A DNA stretch of 64,000 nt from UBA1952 sp965246765 (GCA_965246765.1 CBDFFJ010000005.1:806001-870000), one strand, 5' to 3'; numbered from the stretch's first letter, positions 43,910 to 52,064 are shown. A program made the numbers and translations. Notes: generated by a model not told the origin, from the sequence alone.

Positions 43910-44644
43910 TTATGATTCCGTTAAGTTGCGTTTGTACATTTGAATGGTGTTTTGAAGCCCATAGTATAATGCATCACTGATAAGCGCATGGCCAATGGAC
44001 ACCTCCTTGAGACAAGCTATGCCGGAAGCGAAAAAACGCAGATTCTGAAGGTTTAAATCATGCCCGGCATTAACACCAAGTTGCAGACTATCAGCTATTA
44101 GGGCCGCAGCAGCATATGGCGCGCGCGCGCGTATCGGATCTGCCACATATTCTGCTGCGAATGCCTCCGTATAAAGCTCCACACGGTCCGCGCCTGCATC
44201 CTTAGCGCCACGCACGGCCCACTCTACTGGATCAACGAATATAGACGTTCTGATACCCGCCTTTTTAAATACCCCGATTATCTCGCGCAGATAGGCGCCC
44301 TCAGCCTTGGTATCCCAGCCATGATTAGAGGTAATCTGTCCCCGCGCATCGGGCACCAGAGTTACCTGCTCCGGAAGGGTCTCCAAGACAAGCTGCACAA
44401 AGGCATCCTCCTTTGGATTTCCCTCAATATTAAATTCCGTGGTTACCAGCGACCGGAGATTCCGTACATCTCCGTAGCGGATATGGCGCTCATCAGGTCT
44501 CGGATGAACGGTAATTCCATCTGCGCCAAATTGCTGACAATCAACCGCAACCTGCAAAAGGTCGGGCGTATTGCCGCCACGACTGTTGCGCAGCGTTGCT
44601 ATTTTATTGATGTTGACAGAGAGCCTTGCCGGCATAGCGGGCAT
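43910..44644 (-). CDS. pdxJ: Pyridoxine 5'-phosphate synthase
   Basis: 244-residue TIM-barrel enzyme that condenses 3-amino-2-oxopropyl phosphate with 1-deoxyxylulose 5-phosphate in the DXP-dependent vitamin B6 pathway. Family blocks: LSVNINKIATLRNSRGGNTP at the start, GADGITVHPRPDERHIR, FNIEGNP, VTLVPDARGQITSNHGWD, VELYTEAFA, VNAGHDLNLQNL and EVSIGHALISDALYYGL. Met1 (44644) and Met4 (44635) are both possible starts. A TACCTTCG box lies 15 bases before Met1. Confidence 0.95.
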   Translation of the reverse strand: MPAMPARLSVNINKIATLRNSRGGNTPDLLQVAVDCQQFGADGITVHPRPDERHIRYGDVRNLRSLVTTEFNIEGNPKEDAFVQLVLETLPEQVTLVPDARGQITSNHGWDTKAEGAYLREIIGVFKKAGIRTSIFVDPVEWAVRGAKDAGADRVELYTEAFAAEYVADPIRARAPYAAAALIADSLQLGVNAGHDLNLQNLRFFASGIACLKEVSIGHALISDALYYGLQNTIQMYKRNLTES

Positions 44645-44659
44645 AGATTTTATGGGCCG

Positions 44660-44667
44660 CGAAGGTA
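44660..44667 (-). promoter_or_regulatory. -7 box for pdxJ
   Basis: TACCTTCG on the minus strand, 15 bases before the ATG at 44644. Confidence 0.45.
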
Positions 44668-44715
44668 AGGCTGTTAGCTTATTATATTCAATAAATTATG
44701 GTGTTCGGATAATTG

Positions 44716-45429
44716 CTACTTACTAAGCACATTATACTTCATGATACACCAAATGGCCCGGAAGCCGTCTTTCCAGCCTATTTTCTTTCCCTCCTCATAC
44801 GTCCGTCCGTAATAGGAAATACCGACCTCATAAATGCGCACGCCCTTGATGCGCGACACTTTAGCCGTCACCTCCGGCTCAAAACCGAAACGCTTTTCTT
44901 TAAGCTTCAAAGACTGGATCACCTCCCGCCGCATCAGCTTATAGCAGGTCTCCATGTCAGAAAGATTGAGGTTGGTGAGCATATTGCTCAGCTGCGTTAG
45001 CCAACGGTTACCTATTGAATGCCAGTAAAATAGGATACGGTGCGGCTTTCCACCCACAAAGCGCGATCCGTAAACCACATCCGCCATGCCATCCAGAATA
45101 GGCTTCAGCAGGATATTGTACTCATTCGGGTCATACTCCAGGTCTGCATCCTGAATAATAACGAAGTCGCCAGTGGCCTTTGCAATACCAGTATGCAGCG
45201 CTGCCCCCTTACCCGCATTCACCTCGTGCTTATAGTAGCTGATCTGCAATTCCGGATTTGCCGTTTTATAGGCCAGAATAGCTTCTTCCGTATTATCCCT
45301 GGAGCAGTCATTCACGATGATCAGCTCTTTCTGAAGCCCCGCCATCAGCTGCACCGCCTTCACCTTATCCAGGATGCGGTGAATGGTAGGCCCTTCATTG
45401 TAAGCGGGAATGACGATAGAAAGAACCAT
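44716..45429 (-). CDS. Family 2 glycosyltransferase (DPM1-like)
   Basis: 237 residues, single GT-A domain without membrane anchors. Start VLSIVIPAYNEGPTIHRIL; nucleotide-binding block ELIIVNDCSRDNTEEAI; AGKGAALHTGIAKATGDFVI, metal-binding DADLEYDP, and DMETCYKLMRREV and FGFEPEVTAKVSR in the acceptor half. Members transfer a sugar from a nucleotide donor to polyprenyl phosphate or a similar acceptor. The exact donor is unknown, but GDP-mannose from the manC product would be a plausible one. Confidence 0.88.
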   Translation of the reverse strand: MVLSIVIPAYNEGPTIHRILDKVKAVQLMAGLQKELIIVNDCSRDNTEEAILAYKTANPELQISYYKHEVNAGKGAALHTGIAKATGDFVIIQDADLEYDPNEYNILLKPILDGMADVVYGSRFVGGKPHRILFYWHSIGNRWLTQLSNMLTNLNLSDMETCYKLMRREVIQSLKLKEKRFGFEPEVTAKVSRIKGVRIYEVGISYYGRTYEEGKKIGWKDGFRAIWCIMKYNVLSK

Positions 45430-45564
45430 TTCGGTTAAGAATTAGGCGTTAGGGTTTAGGCGTTGCCGGAAACGCTGTCGTTCGCATAAGTTTTGCAACG
45501 CGGCAAATGTAATCCACCAATCCTTCAACAAACCCCTAAGGCCTGACCCCTGACTCCTAACTCC

Positions 45565-45572
45565 TAACTTCG
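45565..45572 (+). promoter_or_regulatory. -7 box for panD
   Basis: TAACTTCG, seven of eight to TAnnTTTG, seven bases before the ATG at 45580. Confidence 0.45.
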
Positions 45573-45579
45573 CGCCGTC

Positions 45580-45924
45580 ATGCTGATTGAAGTCCTGAAG
45601 TCCAAGATTCACCGCGTCAAAATCACGGAGGCCAACCTCCATTACATCGGCTCCATCACCATTGATGAGGCCCTGATGGACGCCGCCAACCTAATTGAGC
45701 ACGAAAAGGTGCAGGTGGTAGATATAGAGAGCGGCAGCCGGCTGGAAACCTATGTCATACGCGGCACCCGCGGCTCCGGCATGATATGCATGAATGGGCC
45801 CGCCGCCCGCGCCGTTCAGGTGGGCGATACGGTCATCATCATGGCTTTTGCCACGATGGATTTTGAAGAAGCTAAAAGCTTTAAGCCGGCGGTTATCTTC
45901 CCCAAGGAAGATAATCACTTGTAG
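45580..45924 (+). CDS. panD: Aspartate 1-decarboxylase
   Basis: 114-residue proenzyme that self-cleaves to form a pyruvoyl cofactor and makes beta-alanine for pantothenate. MLIEVLKSKIHRVKITEANL is the classic start. The cleavage site is the Gly-Ser pair of HYIGSITID (Ser25). Lys9, Arg in VIRGTRGSGMICMNG and the hydrophobic tail VIIMAFATMD are conserved. Length is normal. panB/panC are not in the window. Confidence 0.95.
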   Translation: MLIEVLKSKIHRVKITEANLHYIGSITIDEALMDAANLIEHEKVQVVDIESGSRLETYVIRGTRGSGMICMNGPAARAVQVGDTVIIMAFATMDFEEAKSFKPAVIFPKEDNHL

Positions 45925-46002
45925 GAACGCGCCTGGCGGCGGCACGTTCTGAAACTGAAACCTGAAACCATTTTCTTAGCAAATCCTGCACATCGCTTCG
46001 CC

Positions 46003-46010
46003 TACCTTTA
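46003..46010 (+). promoter_or_regulatory. -7 box for the flippase-like gene
   Basis: TACCTTTA, seven of eight, nine bases before the ATG at 46020. Confidence 0.45.
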
Positions 46011-46019
46011 AAAAAGTTC

Positions 46020-47033
46020 ATGAAGCGCAAAACCGCGACCACCCTCATTCAGCTCGTCATCTTCGCGGCGCTCGGCGGCGGCATTGTATGGTATATGCTG
46101 GCGCACATGACGGCAGACGACCGACGGGTGATGATGGTGTCTATCCGGCAGACGAATCTGGCGTGGATGCTGCCTTTCTTCGCCTGCTTCCTGCTCTCGC
46201 AATGGGCGCGCGCAAGGCGCTGGATGCTGATGCTGGACCCGATTGGCATTCACCCTACCACTGCTAATACCACCTTCGCCGTCGTCATCGGCTACCTCGT
46301 CAATCTTATTCCCCCACGCGCGGGGGAAGTCGCCAAGTGTACCGTGTTGGCGAAGTATGAGAACATGCCTGCCGATAAGATGATTGGCACCATCGTGGCC
46401 GAGCGCTCCTTTGACGTCATCTGCCTCATTATCCTTATTACCATCGGCTTTTACTGGCAGGGCGCAGCACTGAACACATATTTAGAAGGCGAGTTGCGCG
46501 GGCACACGCCGTCCACTTCTTCGTTGCTCATCACCGGGCTTGTAATCGGCCTCATTGTAGGCTCGCTCATTGCAGTGTACAAACGTAGCCCCGGCTCGCG
46601 CGTGGGTCGCTTCATTCATGGATTGGGCGATGGCTTCACTTCCATCTTCCACTTGCGGCAGCGCGGGATGTTTCTGGTTTATACCGCGCTTATCTGGGGC
46701 TCTTATCTCGCGCAAATAATCTTCGGCTTTCACGCGATGCCTGCCACGGAGCACTTAGGCCTTGGCGAGGCAGTGATGACGCTCATCTTTGGCTCTGCCG
46801 CCATCATCGCCGCGCCGGGCGGCATAGGGCTTTATCCGCTTCTTGTGGGCAAGCTCCTGCGCTATGGGTACGGGCTGACGGCGCCGGCGGCCAATGCCTT
46901 CGGCTGGGTGACGTGGATGGCGCTGACCGTTGCCACGCTTATATCAGGCGTAGCTTCGCTGCTTCTGCTTCCCATCTACAACCGCAAGCCTCATGACAGC
47001 CAAGCTCCAGTGGATTCAACAGAAGATCTATAG
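46020..47033 (+). CDS. Lysylphosphatidylglycerol synthase TM-region/flippase-like membrane protein (UPF0104)
   Basis: 337 residues with about eight membrane helices, from LIQLVIFAALGGGIVWYMLA to WMALTVATLISGVASLLLLP. The conserved YLVNLIPPRAGEVAKCTVLA and APGGIGLYPLLVG blocks identify the AglD/MprF-flippase superfamily. No synthase domain is attached. Such stand-alone proteins are linked to lipid or polyprenyl-glycan movement across the inner membrane. The gene overlaps rfaE2 by 41 bp, which suggests coupling to lipopolysaccharide-related metabolism. Confidence 0.85.
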   Translation: MKRKTATTLIQLVIFAALGGGIVWYMLAHMTADDRRVMMVSIRQTNLAWMLPFFACFLLSQWARARRWMLMLDPIGIHPTTANTTFAVVIGYLVNLIPPRAGEVAKCTVLAKYENMPADKMIGTIVAERSFDVICLIILITIGFYWQGAALNTYLEGELRGHTPSTSSLLITGLVIGLIVGSLIAVYKRSPGSRVGRFIHGLGDGFTSIFHLRQRGMFLVYTALIWGSYLAQIIFGFHAMPATEHLGLGEAVMTLIFGSAAIIAAPGGIGLYPLLVGKLLRYGYGLTAPAANAFGWVTWMALTVATLISGVASLLLLPIYNRKPHDSQAPVDSTEDL

Positions 47034-47490
47034 CTCGCGCGATGTGCTGGCGCAGCATTGCGCTGCCCTGCGCGGCTCGGGCAAGACGATTGTCTTTACC
47101 AATGGCTGCTTTGACATTCTGCACCACGGCCACTTAGACTATCTGGCGCGGGCAGCTTCTTTTGGCAATGCTTTGATTGTCGGGGTGAATACAGATGCAT
47201 CTGTAAAGCGCCTGAAAGGGCCGTTGCGCCCGGTGAATAATCAGGACGACCGCCTGCTGGCGCTTGCGTCATTATTAGTCGTGGACGCTGTTGTGCTTTT
47301 TGAAGAAGACACACCGGCGGAATTAATTGAGATCCTTAAGCCGGATGTGCTGGCAAAGGGCGGCGATTACACGATTGACCGCATCGTAGGTGCGCGCGAA
47401 ACGGTGGCCCGTGGCGGGCGGGTGGAGGTGATTCCGTTTGTGGAAGGGTATTCTACTACAGGGTTGATTGAGAAGATTCACCGACTTTGA
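46993..47490 (+). CDS. rfaE2: D-glycero-beta-D-manno-heptose 1-phosphate adenylyltransferase
   Basis: 165-residue cytidylyltransferase-fold enzyme that makes ADP-heptose for lipopolysaccharide core. The signature FTNGCFDILHHGHLDYLARA contains the HxGH motif. VGVNTDASVKRLKGPLRPV, DRLLALASL and LAKGGDYTIDRIVG follow, then the C-terminal EGYSTTGLIEKI. It corresponds to the C-terminal half of HldE without the kinase domain. It starts inside the end of the flippase-like gene. Immediately after its stop the 21-bp-period array B begins. Confidence 0.93.
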   Translation: MTAKLQWIQQKIYSSRDVLAQHCAALRGSGKTIVFTNGCFDILHHGHLDYLARAASFGNALIVGVNTDASVKRLKGPLRPVNNQDDRLLALASLLVVDAVVLFEEDTPAELIEILKPDVLAKGGDYTIDRIVGARETVARGGRVEVIPFVEGYSTTGLIEKIHRL

Positions 47491-47492
47491 GC

Positions 47493-47744
47493 AATAACTA
47501 ATCGGTTTGCCAAAAACCGGCGGTATTTGCAGAGAAACTTTAAGTATGCTGCATGATACCAATGGTTTCCCGGGGAATCCTAATGGTTTTTTCAGGAATT
47601 CCATTAGTCTCCCCAGGAATTCCAATAGTTTTTGCAAGAATATCATTGGTATCCCAGAGGAGACTAATGGTCTCCTCTGGTAGACTTACAATCTCACGCA
47701 AGAGACTATAAGTCGCCCGCAGTCGCACAATAGTTTTCCAATTA
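47493..47744. repeat. Degenerate 21-bp-period tandem array B
   Basis: Twelve consecutive 21-base units with no length change fill the gap from just after the rfaE2 stop to the peroxiredoxin stop. The clearest units start at 47556, 47577, 47598, 47619, 47640, 47661, 47682 and 47703. The consensus is roughly AtnCCAATGGTtTCCCnaGGA. GGAATTCC palindromes recur at unit joints. Every frame shows seven-residue periodicity, so reading frames here are not evidence of coding. Confidence 0.85.
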
Positions 47745-48212
47745 ACCGAGCCCTTCCAGTGCCGCATCTATCTTCCCGTAATCCGGCTCTTCGCCGGCAT
47801 TCTCCAGCACTTCTGCGTGGACAATCTTCCCTTCCTTATCTATCACAAAGGCGGAGCGCTTGGATACGCCGCGCATGCCCATAGCCCAATTCTCGTAAAT
47901 GGTATCGTAGGCGGTGGAGGCTTCTTTATTAAAGTCGGAGAGCAGCGGGAAGTTCAGGTTGTTCTGCCTGCGGAACTCGCCGAGGGTGAAGGGCATATCT
48001 ACAGAGATGCCATAGACCTGGGCGTTCAGCCCGTTGTAGCGCGCCAGGTTGTCGCGGAAGCCGCAGAGCTCTTTGGTGCATACGGAGGTGAAGGCGGCGG
48101 GGAAGAAAAGCAGCACCAAATTCTTTCCTTTCTGATCGGAGAGCTTTACGGGATTCTTTTCCGTGTCGTAAAGGGTGAAGTCTGGGGCGGATTGGCCGGT
48201 TTGAAGGGGCAT
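47742..48212 (-). CDS. Peroxiredoxin (AhpE-like thioredoxin-fold peroxidase)
   Basis: 156 residues. GQSAPDFTLYDTEKNPVKLS, then VLLFFPAAFTSVCTKELCGF, where the peroxidatic Cys lies in TSVCTKE with the usual Pro and Thr before it and a second Cys five residues later. ISVDMPFTLGEF and RSAFVIDKEGKIVHAEV complete the fold. It reduces peroxides with thiol donors. Its stop codon lies inside the last unit of repeat array B. Confidence 0.9.
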   Translation of the reverse strand: MPLQTGQSAPDFTLYDTEKNPVKLSDQKGKNLVLLFFPAAFTSVCTKELCGFRDNLARYNGLNAQVYGISVDMPFTLGEFRRQNNLNFPLLSDFNKEASTAYDTIYENWAMGMRGVSKRSAFVIDKEGKIVHAEVLENAGEEPDYGKIDAALEGLG

Positions 48213-48321
48213 TTGGGGAGTTGTGAATGGTGAATAGTGAGTTTGGGGAGGTGAAGATGGGATTTTATATGCAGCTTATGCTGTAGCCAGTACCGCCTCA
48301 CCGACATAAGGTTGAAGCGGA

Positions 48322-48369
48322 GTCCCGAAGGGACGGCCCGAAATAATAGCCAGGGATTTTAATCCCTGG
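48322..48369. repeat. Two hairpins, one spanning a stop codon
   Basis: GTCCCGAAGGGAC at 48322-48334 and CCAGGGATTttAATCCCTGG at 48350-48369. The second contains the TAA stop of the minus-strand gene ending at 48359 and may act as its terminator. Confidence 0.6.
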
Positions 48370-48907
48370 AACTTTTATAGGCCTCATCCACCCAGCGCCG
48401 GATGGTTGCTGCCGTCTCCAGACCCTTTGCTTCCATCACAAAATCTATGGATTCGCAACCGTGAAGGCCTTTGGCCACCCAATCGTAGCCTTTTAGGTTG
48501 AAAGCTTTGTAGGGATTTCCCGCAGCATATCCGCTCGTGTCAAAGCGGCCTATTTTATAGATGACTGCGAAAGGTTGCCCGGATGCCATGCGCCATTCCA
48601 CTGCCTCACGCTGCATGCCAATAGCGATGTAGTCGGTGCCAAGCTCGGTGACTTTTTTGCCGGTGGAATCCCATATGGAGACGGTAGTGAGGGTGGCGTT
48701 GTAGGCAATATGCACAACGTATCCTCCCACTGGCTTGCAGGTAGCATAAGGGTCGCCGCCTTCGCGGCCGGTCAATTCAAGCGGCAGCTTGCAGTCCTTG
48801 AGTTGGGTATAAATGCTGCTGAGCTTCGGCTTTGCCGATTTCGGCTGCGCCATTGCGGGCGCACAAAGGGCCACGAAAAACAGAACGGGCAGGGCTATCC
48901 GGAGCAT
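48359..48907 (-). CDS. Exported hypothetical protein
   Basis: 182 residues with the signal peptide MLRIALPVLFFVALCAPAMA. The mature part has ADLK-like helices (KLSSIYTQLKDCKLPLELTG) and strands (GGYVVHIAYNATLTTVSIWD), two or more Cys, and a helical end AATIRRWVDEAYKSSRD. No family recognised. The frame extends to 48940, but this Met gives a standard signal peptide. Its stop sits in a hairpin. Confidence 0.65.
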   Translation of the reverse strand: MLRIALPVLFFVALCAPAMAQPKSAKPKLSSIYTQLKDCKLPLELTGREGGDPYATCKPVGGYVVHIAYNATLTTVSIWDSTGKKVTELGTDYIAIGMQREAVEWRMASGQPFAVIYKIGRFDTSGYAAGNPYKAFNLKGYDWVAKGLHGCESIDFVMEAKGLETAATIRRWVDEAYKSSRD

Positions 48908-49070
48908 TTTTCTACAACAGCTTGTTTCCGTCTGAAGCACACCAATATCCTGCCCGCCGTCTGCCAGTTTTTACCGCCTACCTTCGCGCCGTGAAAATTT
49001 GACTGCCTTAAATGGTTAGTTAATCGCTCCTTCCCGCCATTCCGCTGAAAAATTGTCTGCCAAAATGTAC

Positions 49071-49085
49071 TGGCACAATACGTGC
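49071..49085 (+). promoter_or_regulatory. Possible sigma-54-type promoter for groES-groEL
   Basis: TGGCACAATACGTGC has GG and GC exactly ten bases apart and close similarity to TGGCAC-N5-TTGC. Transcription would begin near 49096, about 45 bases before groES. No CIRCE element is visible. TGCCA at 49059 and TGGCA at 49071 also form a short dyad. Confidence 0.4.
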
Positions 49086-49141
49086 GCTTAGGCCCTTTGT
49101 AAGTCAATCATTCCATTAAAATAAATAAACCAGTAACCATT

Positions 49142-49414
49142 ATGGCAAAAATCACCCCTCTCCACGACCGCGTAATCGTGAAGCCGAATGCAGCCGAAGA
49201 AACCACTAAGGGCGGCATCATCATCCCGGACACTGCTAAGGAAAAGCCGATGCGTGGCACCGTCATCGCTGCCGGCCCCGGTAAGAAGGACGAGCCTACT
49301 TCCGTAAAGGAAGGCGACACCGTGCTTTATGGCAAGTATGCCGGCACCGAAGTAAGCCTGGAAGGCGAAGACTTCCTCATCATGCGTGAGTCAGATATTC
49401 TTGCTATCGTTTAA
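49142..49414 (+). CDS. groES: Co-chaperonin GroES
   Basis: 90-residue lid of the GroEL folding chamber. ITPLHDRVIVKPNAAEETTK at the start, the mobile loop KGGIIIPDTAKEKPMRGTVI and the C-terminal GEDFLIMRESDILAIV are typical. Usual length. It is followed 51 bp later by groEL in the standard operon. Confidence 0.97.
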   Translation: MAKITPLHDRVIVKPNAAEETTKGGIIIPDTAKEKPMRGTVIAAGPGKKDEPTSVKEGDTVLYGKYAGTEVSLEGEDFLIMRESDILAIV

Positions 49415-49465
49415 GGACTGTCAGGAAACAATTCAAATCACTAACAGAAAATCACAATAAGAACA

Positions 49466-51106
49466 ATGGCAAAACAACTTCATTTTAATACCGACGCCCG
49501 CGCTAAGATGCTCCGTGGCGTTGACGCTTTGGCGGATGCCGTCAAGGTAACCCTCGGCCCTAAGGGTCGCAACGTAATCATTGAGAAGAAATTCGGCGCT
49601 CCTTCCATCACTAAGGACGGTGTTACCGTTGCGAAGGAAATTGAGCTGGAAGACCCGATTGAGAACATGGGCGCTCAGATGGTGAAGGAAGTCGCTTCCA
49701 AGACTGCCGACGTAGCCGGCGACGGTACCACTACCGCTACTGTGCTCGCACAATCCATCATCCGCGAAGGCCTCAAGAACGTTGCCGCAGGCGCCAATCC
49801 TATGGACCTGAAGCGCGGTATTGACCAGGCTGTAGCCAAGGTTGTAGAAAACCTGAAGAGCCAGTCTCAGACTGTAGGCGCCGACTCATCCAAGATTGAG
49901 CAGGTGGCTACTATTTCTGCCAACAACGACTCTACCATCGGCAAGCTCATCGCTCAGGCAATGGGCAAGGTGGGCAACGAAGGCGTTATCACCGTAGAAG
50001 AAGCTAAGGGCACCGAGACTACTGTAGAAGTAGTAGAAGGTATGCAGTTTGACCGCGGCTATCTCTCTCCGTACTTCGTTACGAACACTGAGAAGATGCA
50101 GGCCGAGCTTCAGAATCCTTACATCCTCATTTATGAGAAGAAGGTTTCTACCCTCAAGGACATCCTTCCTATCCTGGAAAGCACCGTACAAAGCGGCCGT
50201 CCCCTCCTCATCATCGCTGAAGATGTTGATGGCGAAGCGCTGGCTACCCTCGTAGTAAACAAGCTGCGCGGTTCCCTGAAGATTGCTGCCGTGAAGGCTC
50301 CGGGCTTTGGCGACCGTCGTAAGGAAATGCTGCAAGACCTTGCTGTGCTCACCGGCGGTACCGTTATCTCCGAAGAGCAAGGCTACAAGCTGGAGAACGC
50401 CACTATGGAGTACCTCGGCCAGGCTGAAAGCATCACCATTGACAAGGACAACACAACCATCGTAGGTGGTAAGGGCCAGAAGGAAAACATCACCGGCCGT
50501 GTGAACCAAATCAAGGCTCAGGTTGAATCCACTACTTCCGACTACGACCGTGAGAAGCTCCAGGAGCGCCTTGCCAAGCTGTCAGGCGGTGTAGCCGTAC
50601 TCTATGTAGGCGCTGCTACCGAAGTAGAAATGAAGGAAAAGAAAGACCGCGTTGATGACGCCCTGCACGCTACCCGCGCAGCCGTAGAAGAAGGCATCGT
50701 AGCCGGCGGCGGCACCGCCTACATCCGCGCTATTGACAGCCTGAAGGATATGGTGGACATGGACGGTGACGAAGCAACCGGCGTACAAATCGTTCGCCGC
50801 GCGCTGGAAAGCCCACTTCGTACCCTCGTTGAGAACGCAGGTCTGGAAGGTTCTGTAATCGTAAACAAGGTGCGCGAAGGTTCAGGCGACTACGGCTTCA
50901 ACGCCCGCAGCGAGAAGTACGAAAACCTCATCGCAGCCGGCGTCATTGACCCGACTAAGGTGAGCCGCGTAGCCCTGGAGAATGCTGCATCTATCGCAGG
51001 TATGCTCCTTACTACCGAGGCCGTCATCGCTGACAAGCCAGCCAAGGAATCCGGCCACAGCCACGCACCAGGCGGCATGCCGGGTGGTATGGGTATGGAT
51101 TATTAA
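49466..51106 (+). CDS. groEL: Chaperonin GroEL
   Basis: 546-residue subunit of the 14-mer folding chamber. VTLGPKGRNVIIEKKFGAPS, AGDGTTTATVLAQSI (catalytic Asp region), LKRGIDQAV, GDRRKEMLQDLAVLTGG and IVAGGGTAYIRAI are all canonical. The C-terminus ends in a GGM-rich tail (GGMPGGMGMDY). Codon use is strongly biased, as expected for a highly expressed gene. It is the only groEL in the window. Confidence 0.97.
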   Translation: MAKQLHFNTDARAKMLRGVDALADAVKVTLGPKGRNVIIEKKFGAPSITKDGVTVAKEIELEDPIENMGAQMVKEVASKTADVAGDGTTTATVLAQSIIREGLKNVAAGANPMDLKRGIDQAVAKVVENLKSQSQTVGADSSKIEQVATISANNDSTIGKLIAQAMGKVGNEGVITVEEAKGTETTVEVVEGMQFDRGYLSPYFVTNTEKMQAELQNPYILIYEKKVSTLKDILPILESTVQSGRPLLIIAEDVDGEALATLVVNKLRGSLKIAAVKAPGFGDRRKEMLQDLAVLTGGTVISEEQGYKLENATMEYLGQAESITIDKDNTTIVGGKGQKENITGRVNQIKAQVESTTSDYDREKLQERLAKLSGGVAVLYVGAATEVEMKEKKDRVDDALHATRAAVEEGIVAGGGTAYIRAIDSLKDMVDMDGDEATGVQIVRRALESPLRTLVENAGLEGSVIVNKVREGSGDYGFNARSEKYENLIAAGVIDPTKVSRVALENAASIAGMLLTTEAVIADKPAKESGHSHAPGGMPGGMGMDY

Positions 51107-51153
51107 GGGGCAATTCGGTCGGTACGGCGCAGCCGGGCTGACCCACGTTTTAG

Positions 51154-51188
51154 AAAACCCGCAGGCGAAAGCTTGCGGGTTTTTTGTT
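51154..51188 (+). terminator. groEL terminator, first copy
   Basis: AAACCCGCAGGC gaaa GCTTGCGGGTTTTTTG: strong stem with a T-run. Confidence 0.85.
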
Positions 51189-51202
51189 TTTGGCCGCCCT
51201 CC

Positions 51203-51316
51203 CCGTCATTGCGAGGAGAAGGCTGGGCGACGACGAAGCAACCTGCACGTGATATGTGCGGGCAATATGTGCGGGTTGCTTCGTCGCTCCCCGAGCCTCG
51301 CTCCTCGCAATGACGG
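51203..51316. repeat. Long hairpin repeat between two terminator copies
   Basis: Arms CCGTCATTGCGAGGAG (51203-51218) and CTCCTCGCAATGACGG (51301-51316) are perfectly complementary. Inner arms CGACGAAGCAACC and GGTTGCTTCGTCG also pair. The loop contains two ATATGTGCGGG words. This resembles the GTCATTGCGAGGA-type repeats found scattered in many bacterial genomes. Confidence 0.85.
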
Positions 51317-51318
51317 AG

Positions 51319-51352
51319 GCCGCAGGCGAAAGCTTGCGGGTTTTTTGTTTGT
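51319..51352 (+). terminator. Second copy of the groEL terminator
   Basis: CGCAGGCGAAAGCTTGCGGG plus TTTTTTGTTT repeats 51159-51188 almost exactly, on the far side of the hairpin repeat. Confidence 0.8.
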
Positions 51353-51461
51353 CGGTTCCGCCATCGCCGTGTCTTGTGACCCGCAACGAATTCGTAGCTT
51401 GTCGGCTCGCTGTTGGTGAAAACTATAATAGCGGCGGAAAGAACACCAAGCACCGGCAAGA

Positions 51462-51836
51462 ATGAATTTAAAAGATTTTGCTCATCTCATTGGAATCTTT
51501 GCAGTTTTTATGTCGTACGAGGCGTTTCCTAGTCTTTACTATCGGCCAAAGATGGTAAAACCACTTTTTATTGCCACAGGCATTATTGCTATCATCGGCC
51601 TTATACTAAGCATCAGTTTGAATAACGGCCGAGAACGTTATTTAATGCTACTCTGGCCAGTTTTTACGCAGGTAGTATTACGAAAGTTGCTCTCTCAATT
51701 CAAAAAGAAATATGGCCGATATCCCCGCGACCTTCGCGGCTTCCGGCAGGTATTTGATAATTTTTTTCATGTTGCGGCTTTTCTGTTTACTGTTCTGCTG
51801 CCTTTGTTTTCTTGGTGTATTCTCCGCTCGGCATAG
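51462..51836 (+). CDS. Small membrane protein, function unknown
   Basis: 124 residues with three likely membrane helices: near FAHLIGIFAVFMSYEAF, in VKPLFIATGIIAIIGLILSI and in HVAAFLFTVLLPLFSWCIL. A basic loop KKKYGRYPRDLRG lies between helices two and three. It is richer in AT than the flanking genes, a hint of different origin. No family recognised. It is preceded by the duplicated terminators, so it must have its own promoter. Confidence 0.6.
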   Translation: MNLKDFAHLIGIFAVFMSYEAFPSLYYRPKMVKPLFIATGIIAIIGLILSISLNNGRERYLMLLWPVFTQVVLRKLLSQFKKKYGRYPRDLRGFRQVFDNFFHVAAFLFTVLLPLFSWCILRSA

Positions 51837-52050
51837 ACTATGGCTATCAGCCAGTTCGACGTAGGCTGAGGCGCGGCCAGGTGCGGAGCCGCCTACAGCC
51901 TGCCCTGAACTTGTTTCAGGGTCGTACTTTCCTGTAGCCTGTGGCTCCATGCTCCCGCTGAAAATTATTGCAATCCGCGTCACCCTACTTCCACGAGTGA
52001 GGCGCTGACAAGCCGGGTCTTTTCGTCAAAATGCAGCCTCCATTCGCGCG
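51837..52050. other. Intergenic segment before repeat array C
   Basis: No gene. It holds short hairpins such as CCTGAAC/GTTTCAGG around 51905 and two copies of a GTAGCCTG-like word. Nothing else is evident. Confidence 0.4.
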
Positions 52051-52064
52051 CCGGTAGATGTCTT

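Noticed and set aside
47540..47767. Heptapeptide-repeat frame on the minus strand in array B
   Set aside because: All six frames show seven-residue periodicity, and a short plus-strand frame from 47553 is equally good, so there is no evidence for translation of one.
51103..51459. Minus-strand frames after groEL
   Set aside because: They lie across the hairpin repeat and duplicated terminators, and their repeated peptide is a by-product.
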